From: Rubrobacter sp.
GTDB taxonomy: Bacteria; Actinomycetota; Rubrobacteria; Rubrobacterales; Rubrobacteraceae
DNA: 13,017 nt
NCBI GenBank assembly: GCA_016781635.1
Contig: JADDPY010000597.1
Coordinates: forward strand, 1 to 13,017
Reading direction: 5' to 3'
This document shows positions 1-5,175 of the stretch, piece by piece. The position numbers and the translations under genes are program-made. Below the pieces are notes generated by a model. It did not search any database, was not told the origin of the DNA, and worked only from the letters and a program-made list of their open reading frames with translations. Numbering within the stretch: the stretch's first letter is position 1; each line of letters opens with the position of its first letter.

Positions 1-4
1 CCAG

Positions 5-20
5 GCTCCACGTAGCGGCG
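5..20. repeat. First copy of a 16-bp repeat shared with the HNH gene 3' end
   Basis: GCTCCACGTAGCGGCG occurs exactly here and at 162-177. The second copy lies near the C-terminus of the HNH gene (minus-strand RRYVEQ). The rest of 1-126 holds no supportable gene, promoter or terminator. Confidence 0.55.
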
Positions 21-126
21 TTTTGCCCCGCGAACGCCGAGTATCCGTAGCCCTCTCAATGTACGGCTACGCCGAACTGACGCGAACCACCATCATTGCC
101 CATGTCTGAGATCCGTCGTCGAGCGG

Positions 127-672
127 TTAAAAGGCGGGCTCGCCTAACGGCCCGTAAAACTGCTCCACGTAGCGGCGCTGGACGGCGTTGAGACCCCGCG
201 AGTACCACACCATGACGACGTAGCGCGGCTCCTTCGGGGTGGTTTTGGGGTACATGCCGCACTCCATGGGGAGGCGGTTGCTCTTGCGCGCGTTGCACTT
301 GGTGCAGGCGGCGACGACGTTGTCCCAGGTGTTGGCGCCGCCGCGGCTCAGCGGCTTTACGTGGTCGCGGGTCAAGCACTCCTTGCGATTCAGGTCGTCG
401 CGGTGCTTGTTGCAGTACTGGCATCGGTAGCCGTCGCGGGCAAAAAGGATGGCGTTCGTCACGTGCTTTCTGAGACGACGAGGTATTTCGACGAACTTGA
501 CCAGACGGATCACGAGCGGGTAAGGATACTCGGCCTTCTCGGAGCGGAAGCGGCGGTCGAGGTTGGCCTCCACGATCTCGGCCTTTTCGGAGACAACGAG
601 TACGATGGCCCGCTTTATCGGCACAAGCGCCACGGGCTCGTAACTAGCGTTCAAGGTCAAACACGTCGCCAC
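127..672 (-). CDS. HNH endonuclease family protein
   Basis: This 181-residue protein carries a complete HNH nuclease fold in its middle third. C84-x2-C87 and C123-x2-C126 make a four-cysteine structural zinc site. Between them lies the catalytic core TRDHVKPLSRGG (residues 101-112, with D103 and H104), followed by the N of WDNVV (N118) and the end motif NARKSN (127-132). The N-terminal 75 residues match the conserved lead-in of a widespread actinobacterial HNH subfamily whose cellular role is not established; they do not look like a DNA-methylase or phage-terminase partner. There is no methylase beside it, so I do not call it a restriction enzyme. The GTG start at 672 is preferred because a -35/-10 pair ends six bases upstream. 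It lies 86 bp downstream of dgcN on the same strand but with its own promoter, so a functional link to D-glutamate metabolism is unproven. Confidence 0.9.
   Translation of the reverse strand: MATCLTLNASYEPVALVPIKRAIVLVVSEKAEIVEANLDRRFRSEKAEYPYPLVIRLVKFVEIPRRLRKHVTNAILFARDGYRCQYCNKHRDDLNRKECLTRDHVKPLSRGGANTWDNVVAACTKCNARKSNRLPMECGMYPKTTPKEPRYVVMVWYSRGLNAVQRRYVEQFYGPLGEPAF
162..177. repeat. Second copy of the 16-bp repeat, inside the HNH gene
   Basis: It is identical to positions 5-20. On the minus strand it encodes RRYVE close to the C-terminus of the HNH protein. Confidence 0.55.
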
Positions 673-678
673 GTTTGA

Positions 679-706
679 ATCTTAACATACCCGGATGCTT
701 GAGCAA
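679..706 (-). promoter_or_regulatory. Promoter of the HNH gene, apparently leaderless
   Basis: Read on the minus strand, TTGCTC (706-701) and TAAGAT (684-679) are separated by 16 bases. The GTG start codon at 672 begins seven bases after the -10 box, where transcription would be expected to start. There is no purine-rich ribosome-binding site between them, so the mRNA would be leaderless. Confidence 0.5.
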
Positions 707-758
707 ACATATAAGTTTTAACGACCCTGTAACGGGACCATCGGCGCTCCTGCGGAGG

Positions 759-1832
759 TTAAACGCCCTTGACCCGCGTCTTGGGCACGCCGAGGAGTGC
801 GTCGAGGATCGGCCCGGCGTCGCCGCGCACCGGGTCGGCAGCCGGAAGCCCCGTCTCCCGTGAGACGCGGTCCACGAGGGCTCTCGCCTCGGCATCGTCG
901 AGGGTGCTGGTGTTGACGCTTACGGCGACCACGGGGGCCGGTTTGACGAGGGCGGCGAGCTCTTCGTAGAGGCGGGCGATGTTGTTTGGCTCCGGGAAGG
1001 GGACGCCGGGGAAGAGCTCGTCGCGCGGGCCATGGGCGTCCGCACAGAGGATGAGGCAGTCCGGGCAGGAGCCGTGGAGGAGAGCGGTGGTAACGCCGGA
1101 GTAGGCGGGGTGCGCGATGGAGCCCTGACCTTCGACCAGGATCAGGCCGGGCGCGGGCTCCCTTCCGGCCGCTTCGAGCACGAGCTTCTCGGAGGCTCCG
1201 GCGGCGAAATCCGACACGACCGCGTCTATACAGATACCCCAACCGGCGATCACGGCGCCCGTCTGCCCCGTGGGGACGAACTCCGTCCTCGTGCCCCTCT
1301 CCAGGGCCGCCCGCTGAATCTCGAGGACGGCCGTCATCTTGCCTATGGCGCTGCTCGTCCCGACCGCGAGCGCGACCATGGGTTTCACGCCGAAACCCTC
1401 CCCCGAGAAGATCGGGATGCCCTCCGGCGGCTCTCGCACGTCCCACACCCGCGCCCCCGGCAGCTCGGGGGCGAGCCGCTGGTGGAGGCCGCTGACGATC
1501 TCCAGCTCATTCTCGGCAGCCTCGCGCAGGGTCCGCATCCACTCCTCCGGCAGCCGCCCGCCCGGTGGGGCGAGCCCGACGAGGATCGAGGTGGGCCGGA
1601 GCTCCAGGACCTCCCGGAGGCTCGCGACGATCGGCGTCTCGCCGCGCACGGGCTCCGCAAGATTCGACATCACGTCAGAGACGCGCCGGCCCGCCAGCGT
1701 CGAGTCGATAACGCAGGCTACCTCGTCCCTCCCGTACCGGATCAGGCCGTGGGCGGTCTTGGCGTGGCGGTTTGCGAACCAGCCGTTGGCTAGGACGGCG
1801 TACCGGCGGCGCGGCGCCTCGTGCATCGTCAC
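759..1832 (-). CDS. dgcN: DUF1611-family protein, putative D-glutamate N-acetyltransferase DgcN
   Basis: This 357-residue DUF1611 protein has an N-terminal Rossmann-like half (about 1-145) and a C-terminal P-loop half. The P-loop is G158-TSSAIGK-M-T167. TGQTG (198-202) and VEGQGS (233-238) follow, as is usual in the family. Characterised members acetylate D-glutamate on its amino group, the first step of a cytoplasmic D-glutamate utilisation route, and are encoded beside the racemase DgcA. That is exactly the neighbour here. The GTG at 1832 overlaps the TGA of dgcA by 4 bases (GTGA), with GGAG five bases upstream inside dgcA, implying translational coupling; an ATG two codons later is the alternative start. 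From memory, family members usually have Asp after GT in the P-loop, while this one has Ser, so activity should not be assumed. Family assignment is firm; the exact substrate is inferred from the pairing. Confidence 0.82.
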   Translation of the reverse strand: MTMHEAPRRRYAVLANGWFANRHAKTAHGLIRYGRDEVACVIDSTLAGRRVSDVMSNLAEPVRGETPIVASLREVLELRPTSILVGLAPPGGRLPEEWMRTLREAAENELEIVSGLHQRLAPELPGARVWDVREPPEGIPIFSGEGFGVKPMVALAVGTSSAIGKMTAVLEIQRAALERGTRTEFVPTGQTGAVIAGWGICIDAVVSDFAAGASEKLVLEAAGREPAPGLILVEGQGSIAHPAYSGVTTALLHGSCPDCLILCADAHGPRDELFPGVPFPEPNNIARLYEELAALVKPAPVVAVSVNTSTLDDAEARALVDRVSRETGLPAADPVRGDAGPILDALLGVPKTRVKGV

Positions 1833-2824
1833 AGGGGCTCCACGCCGAGACCGGGAGCATCCGGCAGCAAAATACGCCCGTTCTCGTAGGATAGTCCCCC
1901 GTAGGGGTCATCAGCGAGGAGCATGGCTCCGTCGAGGTCCACGAAGTCTACGAGGCCGGAAAGTTGCACGGCGGCGGCTATGCCGAGGGAGGTCTCCACC
2001 ATGCAGCCCAGCATGACCATCATCCCGCAGGCCCTGGCGACATGGATCTGCTCCAGCGCACGGCGTATTCCCCCACACTTCGCGAGCTTCACGTTCACCC
2101 CGGAGACACACCCCGCGAGGGCAGGCACGTTCCCCGCGTTCACCGCGCCCTCGTCGGCGATAACCGGCAGGGGCAGGACGGCCTCTGTCACGGCCCGCAT
2201 CGCCTGCGGACCGGCCGAAGCCGGCACGGGCTGCTCCACCATCCCGACGCCCATCTCTTTCAACTCCAGCGCCACACCCGGGGCCTCGTGCGGCGCGAAA
2301 GCCTCATTAGCGTCCACCCAGAGAGCGGCGTCCGAAAACCCCGCGACCGCCCGGACCGTCTCGACATCATCCCTACTCCCCACCTTCATCTTCAGTATCG
2401 GGAACGGGGAGAGCCGCCTCGCCTCCGATACGGTCGTCTCGGGGTCGGCGATGCCTAAAGTGTAGGCGCTCTGCGGCTGGGGACGAGCGAGCCCGAGCAG
2501 CCGGTACACGGGAACCCCGAGCCTCCTGGCGGCGAGGTCGTGCAGCGCCGCATCTAGCGCGGCGAGGGCGGACGGATGCAAGCCCTCGTTCTCCCGGAGC
2601 GTACCCTCGATGTCCCAGGGATCACGTACCCTCACGCTATCGAGGGCTTCGGTGACGGCTTCGGTGTCTCCCCCATAGTAGTTTGTGGGTGCCGCTTCGC
2701 CACGTCCCGATACACCGCTTTCCTCCAGCGTCAGGATCACGCGCTCGAAGGAGTCCGAGGAGCCACGTGCGATGGTGAAAGCGCGTTTGGTGTGTACCGT
2801 CAGCTTTTCCGCTCGTACCTTCAT
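1829..2824 (-). CDS. dgcA: Enolase-superfamily dipeptide epimerase / N-acetyl-D-glutamate racemase DgcA
   Basis: This 331-residue protein belongs to the muconate-lactonizing-enzyme branch of the enolase superfamily. It has the capping N-terminal domain (about 1-115) and the barrel with all active-site elements: the KxK pair (K145, K147), metal ligands D171 (VDANEAF), E197 (VEQPV) and D224 (IADEG), and the opposite catalytic base K246 (NVKLAKCGG). Such enzymes abstract a proton on either face of the substrate's alpha carbon. Paired with DgcN the likely reaction is N-acetyl-D-glutamate to N-acetyl-L-glutamate. However, a DLD motif (296-298) resembles the DxD that binds the free amino group in Ala-Glu dipeptide epimerases, so a role in peptidoglycan-peptide recycling is a real alternative. 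I chose ATG 2824 over upstream in-frame starts because family members begin at about this residue, the -10 box lies directly upstream, and the longest reading would start beside a terminator stem. Confidence 0.85.
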   Translation of the reverse strand: MKVRAEKLTVHTKRAFTIARGSSDSFERVILTLEESGVSGRGEAAPTNYYGGDTEAVTEALDSVRVRDPWDIEGTLRENEGLHPSALAALDAALHDLAARRLGVPVYRLLGLARPQPQSAYTLGIADPETTVSEARRLSPFPILKMKVGSRDDVETVRAVAGFSDAALWVDANEAFAPHEAPGVALELKEMGVGMVEQPVPASAGPQAMRAVTEAVLPLPVIADEGAVNAGNVPALAGCVSGVNVKLAKCGGIRRALEQIHVARACGMMVMLGCMVETSLGIAAAVQLSGLVDFVDLDGAMLLADDPYGGLSYENGRILLPDAPGLGVEPL

Positions 2825-2831
2825 GCGTCGC

Positions 2832-2860
2832 ATTGTAGACGTCGCGGGATGACTGGTCAC
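2832..2860 (-). promoter_or_regulatory. dgcA-dgcN promoter, apparently leaderless
   Basis: On the minus strand GTGACC (2860-2855, four of six matches to TTGACA) and TACAAT (2837-2832, five of six matches to TATAAT) are spaced by 17 bases. The predicted transcription start falls on or next to the ATG at 2824. No ribosome-binding site is present, which fits a leaderless transcript. Confidence 0.55.
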
Positions 2861-2863
2861 GGA

Positions 2864-2878
2864 GTTCTCCGGGAGAAC
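2864..2878. promoter_or_regulatory. Perfect 15-bp palindrome upstream of the dgcA promoter, candidate operator
   Basis: GTTCTCC-G-GGAGAAC is a perfect inverted repeat with 7-bp arms around one central base. It ends four bases upstream of the -35 element of dgcA. Position and symmetry fit a dimeric helix-turn-helix regulator acting as an activator, or as a repressor beside RNA polymerase. No regulator gene is visible nearby. Confidence 0.5.
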
Positions 2879-2895
2879 GTTCCGACAGCACAAAG

Positions 2896-2925
2896 AGGGG
2901 CAGCGCCCGAGTTAGCGCTGCCCCT
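2896..2925 (-). terminator. Stem-loop terminator of the decayed ECF sigma/anti-sigma locus
   Basis: AGGGGCAGCGC (2896-2906) pairs perfectly with GCGCTGCCCCT (2915-2925) around an 8-base loop. On the minus strand the stem is followed by CTTTGTGCTG, a weak U tract; on the plus strand there is no U tract. It begins 26 bases beyond the TAA at 2951-2953, so it probably ended transcription of the now-broken gene upstream and insulates dgcA. Confidence 0.65.
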
Positions 2926-2950
2926 CCGAAGGGGTGGGACCGATGTCCGT

Positions 2951-3335
2951 TTACCGCTTGGGAGCCTCGAAGTCGAACTTCCAGGGACCAGGTAGCAGTT
3001 CTGGCTCCATCGTCTCCGGTGCGATCGCGTTCTCGTCGGATTCCACGACAAGGGACGTCACCGTTAACGACGAGCGGCCCTCCGTCCGATCGTACAACGG
3101 AGCCGACCATCAGCCATTCCCAAGCGGCAGGGGCTCGATGGTCTCGCTATCGGCGGGGTACGGCTCCACCATCGGGTACAACTCCTCGTGCATGTCGTCC
3201 GGTGGCTCGATGCAGATGACCGCCTGGGGCCTCGCTGGGGAGTTCACCACCCGGTCCAGGGTCATCCCCCACCCCATTCTTCTCGACCTTCTCGTCCACC
3301 TCGACGGTCGGCGCGGATCGCACCAGGTGTTCGCC
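2951..3335 (-). pseudogene. C-terminal remnant of an extracytoplasmic anti-sigma-like protein
   Basis: This stretch reads on the minus strand as a continuous protein only if two lesions are repaired. The first part (about 3335-3276) is in one frame and includes EVDEKVEKNGV. A run of five G (complement of 3266-3270) shifts it into the next frame, which continues with MTLDRVVNSPARPQAV and EPPDDMHEELYP. An in-frame TGA (3112-3110) interrupts it. The same frame then runs on through TVTSLVVESDENAIAPETM to ELLPGPWKFDFEAPKR and a TAA at 2953-2951. The pattern of KNGV, TLDRVVNSP and a closing GPWKFDF resembles the C-terminal domains of DUF4179/DUF5643-type proteins, which are often encoded directly after ECF sigma factors; that assignment is from memory of the family style. 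Its N-terminal membrane part is missing. The terminator downstream supports it once being a gene. Confidence 0.6.
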
Positions 3336-3507
3336 TGCACGACGTCCTCGGCGAGCGTCCTTTCCCGTACGATCAGGTACGCCGTCCGTACTGCCCGGAC
3401 CTAGTGGCGTCTCACCAGTACCTCTAGCCCCCCGGGTCGCCCCGTTTGAGGCGCTCGATCGCCCTACGCTCCTCCATCCTCCACCCTTCCTGGTCGGTGT
3501 ACGTCAG
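3316..3507 (-). pseudogene. N-terminal remnant of an ECF sigma factor
   Basis: On the minus strand an open frame runs from near 3507 through an ATG at 3477, giving MEERRAIERLKRGDPGG, and stops at TAG 3426. Allowing for one base in the six-G run (complement of 3428-3433), the next frame continues LEVLVRRH, meets a TAG at 3403-3401 (a CAG-to-TAG change would fit), and goes on as VRAVRTAYLIVRERTLAEDVVQ. This is the classical start of ECF sigma region 2, ending at the conserved AEDVVQ of region 2.2. The remaining part of region 2 and all of region 4 are absent; sequence from the presumed anti-sigma gene follows at about 3335-3316. One frameshift, one nonsense codon and a deletion make a sequencing error an unlikely sole explanation. 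It cannot encode a working sigma factor. Confidence 0.72.
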
Positions 3508-3579
3508 GGGCCCCTACGGATGATTATCCGCGAGGGGCGGGAAAGGTTTGAAGTCAACGAGATGCTTGTAGCAATAAGC

Positions 3580-3585
3580 TATACT
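3580..3585 (+). promoter_or_regulatory. Possible -10 box for the response-regulator operon
   Basis: TATACT matches the -10 consensus at five of six positions. No good -35 element lies 16-18 bases upstream; TTGAAG at 3548-3553 is 26 bases away. If it is used, transcription starts near 3592, which would exclude the GTG at 3590 as the start of the response regulator. Confidence 0.3.
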
Positions 3586-3622
3586 TTTCGTGCGAAGTCC
3601 GGCGAGTCGGAGGTTGAAGGAT

Positions 3623-4366
3623 TTGGGCGCGAGCACGGTTGCCACGGCGGAGATCCTGATCGTCGAAGACGACGCGGCGATCCTAGATACCCTGGCCTAT
3701 AACCTGGGGCGGCAGGGCTTCGGGGTGAGCAAGGCGACGAGCGGGGCGGAGGCGTTGAAGCTCGCGAGGAGGCTGCGTCCCGACCTGATCCTCCTGGACA
3801 TCATGCTCCCCGGCGAGTCCGGCATCCGGGTCTGCGAGAAGATCCGTCAGGAAGACCGCGAGGTGGTCATCGTGATGGTCACCGCCAAGGACGCCGAGGA
3901 GGACAAGGTTCGGGGCTTCGAGGCCGGGGCCGACGACTACGTGACGAAGCCCTTCGGCATGAAGGAGCTCGTAGCGAGGATCAACGCGAACCTCAAGCGC
4001 AGCGTCTCCTCGCCGGGGGCGCGCGGCAAGATCCTGGAAGCAGGCGATCTCCGGCTGGACACGAAAAACTTCACGGCCAGCATCGGGGATGAGCCCCTCA
4101 ACCTGCGCCTGAAGGAGTTCGAGCTCCTCGCGGCCCTGGCCGCCCGGCCCGGTGAGCTTAAGAGCCGCGAAGACCTCGCCAAGGAGGTCTGGGGGCACGC
4201 GGGCGTGGGCTCCTCGCGCACCATAGACGTGCACATCCGCCGCATCCGCGCTGCACTCGCCGAGCGGAGCGCCTACGAGTACATCCACACCGTCCGTGGC
4301 CTCGGCTACCGATTCGAGGCGGTGCCAGCGGGGCAGGGCGGTGGACCGGGTGAGAAGCTGGGTTGA
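3623..4366 (+). CDS. OmpR/PhoB-family response regulator
   Basis: This is a two-domain DNA-binding response regulator of about 247 residues, usual for the family. Residues are numbered here from the upstream GTG at 3590, which would give 258. The receiver domain has the acidic pair D27-D28 (IVEDD), phospho-acceptor D70 (LLDIMLPG), T98 (VMVTAK) and K120 (YVTKPFG). The C-terminal winged helix (about 150-250) includes LRLKEFELLAAL, the recognition-helix segment SSRTIDVHIRRIRAAL and the end motif VRGLGYRFE. Phosphorylation would come from the kinase gene just downstream. The start is uncertain: GTG 3590 has no ribosome-binding site and precedes the likely transcription start; TTG 3614 abuts GGAGG; TTG 3623 has GGAGG nine bases upstream and leaves nine residues before the first beta strand, so I prefer it. 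PhoP/PhoB-like phosphate control is possible but nothing here proves it. Confidence 0.9.
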   Translation: MGASTVATAEILIVEDDAAILDTLAYNLGRQGFGVSKATSGAEALKLARRLRPDLILLDIMLPGESGIRVCEKIRQEDREVVIVMVTAKDAEEDKVRGFEAGADDYVTKPFGMKELVARINANLKRSVSSPGARGKILEAGDLRLDTKNFTASIGDEPLNLRLKEFELLAALAARPGELKSREDLAKEVWGHAGVGSSRTIDVHIRRIRAALAERSAYEYIHTVRGLGYRFEAVPAGQGGGPGEKLG

Positions 4367-4388
4367 AGCCTTGACCGGGGAGGTATCC

Positions 4389-5165
4389 ATGGAGACCGGC
4401 CTCGGCGATACCAGCTATGGGGAGGTGGACATGGGCGAGACCGATGCCGTGAGCCTCGGCGAGCTCAGGCGTGTCAACAAGATGCGGCGAGACTTCGTGG
4501 CGAACGTCTCGCACGAGCTGAAGACCCCGGCGACGAGCCTCAAGCTGCTCGCCGAAAGCCTCGTTGAGATTTTGGACGAGGACCCCGAGCAGGCCCGCTT
4601 CTTCGCCCAGCGCCTGAAGAGCGAGACGGAGCGCCTCGCCCAGCTCACTTCCGACCTCCTCGACCTCGCCCGGTTGGAGAGCGAAGAGGGGCTCCAAAAC
4701 CCCGCAGAGGTCGACGTCCGGAGCATCCTTATGGTGGTGCTCGCCCGCCTCCGTCCGGCCGCGAAGAGCAAGAACATCACCCTCTCGTGGAGGAGATCCG
4801 GGCCCGCCGGCTTCTACGAGATCCGGGGCGACGAGACGCAGCTAACTTCCATGTTCGCGAACCTCGTGGAGAACGCCGTGAAGTACACCCCTATCGGCGG
4901 AACGGTGGATGTCGAGGGGGAGTCGAGCGAAAGCGAGGTAGTGGTGCGCGTCTCGGACACGGGCATAGGCATCCCGGAAGGGAGCCTGTCGCGAATCTTC
5001 GAGCGCTTCTACCGGGTGGACAAGGCCCGCTCCAAGGAGACCGGCGGCACGGGTCTCGGCCTGAGCATCGTCCGTCACGTCGTCGAGAAGCACGGCGGGA
5101 CCGTAGCGGTGAATAGTAAGGTCGGCGAGGGCACTACGTTTACGGTGCACCTCCCACGAGGTTAG
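4389..5165 (+). CDS. PhoR-like histidine kinase lacking sensor and membrane domains
   Basis: From ATG 4389 the product has 258 residues and is almost only catalytic core. HisKA carries the phospho-acceptor H42 in FVANVSHELKTP. The HATPase domain has the N box (ENAVKYTP, N162), the G1 box (D190-TGIGIP) and the G2 box (GGTGLGL, 219-225). The closest relatives by style are PhoR/SenX3 kinases, which normally have one or two membrane helices and a PAS domain before HisKA; here only about 30 polar residues precede it. LRRVNKMRRDFVANV looks like the linker that usually follows a PAS domain. The gene lies 22 bases after the response regulator and surely forms an operon with it. ATG 4389 has GGGGAGGT four bases upstream. 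A second in-frame ATG at 4431 has the same signal, and an open frame back to GTG 4296 would overlap the regulator by 71 bases. It is presumably cytosolic and needs a partner or an internal signal. Confidence 0.88.
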   Translation: METGLGDTSYGEVDMGETDAVSLGELRRVNKMRRDFVANVSHELKTPATSLKLLAESLVEILDEDPEQARFFAQRLKSETERLAQLTSDLLDLARLESEEGLQNPAEVDVRSILMVVLARLRPAAKSKNITLSWRRSGPAGFYEIRGDETQLTSMFANLVENAVKYTPIGGTVDVEGESSESEVVVRVSDTGIGIPEGSLSRIFERFYRVDKARSKETGGTGLGLSIVRHVVEKHGGTVAVNSKVGEGTTFTVHLPRG

Positions 5166-5175
5166 CCCACGGGGG

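Noticed and set aside
1032..2016. Plus-strand frames opposite dgcN and dgcA
   Set aside because: They overlap well-conserved enzymes on the other strand and have no recognisable domain.
2825..2893. N-terminal extension of the epimerase to a start at 2893
   Set aside because: The extra 23 residues match nothing in the family, would cover the promoter and operator, and would begin next to the terminator stem.
3110..3112. In-frame TGA as a possible selenocysteine codon
   Set aside because: The same locus has two frameshifts, another stop and a deletion, so ordinary gene decay explains it; no redox motif surrounds it.
2934..3404. Plus-strand frame of 156 codons across the decayed locus
   Set aside because: It is antisense to the recognisable sigma/anti-sigma remnants, is rich in Ser and Thr in the manner of shadow frames, and has no motif.
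3517..3530. Inverted repeat CGGAT-GATT-ATCCG upstream of the response regulator
   Set aside because: Five-bp arms are expected by chance in this length of sequence, and it lies about 50 bases from the only candidate -10 box.
3520..3702. Short plus-strand frame with start codon at 3520
   Set aside because: Its second half is an out-of-frame reading of the response regulator and no ribosome-binding site precedes it.
4296..4388. GTG 4296 as start of the histidine kinase
   Set aside because: It lies 71 bases inside the response-regulator gene, lacks a good ribosome-binding site, and adds residues that are a frame shadow of the regulator's C-terminus.
5149..5162. Small hairpin ACCTC-CCAC-GAGGT at the kinase stop codon
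   Set aside because: A 5-bp stem without a U tract is too weak to call a terminator between the convergent genes.
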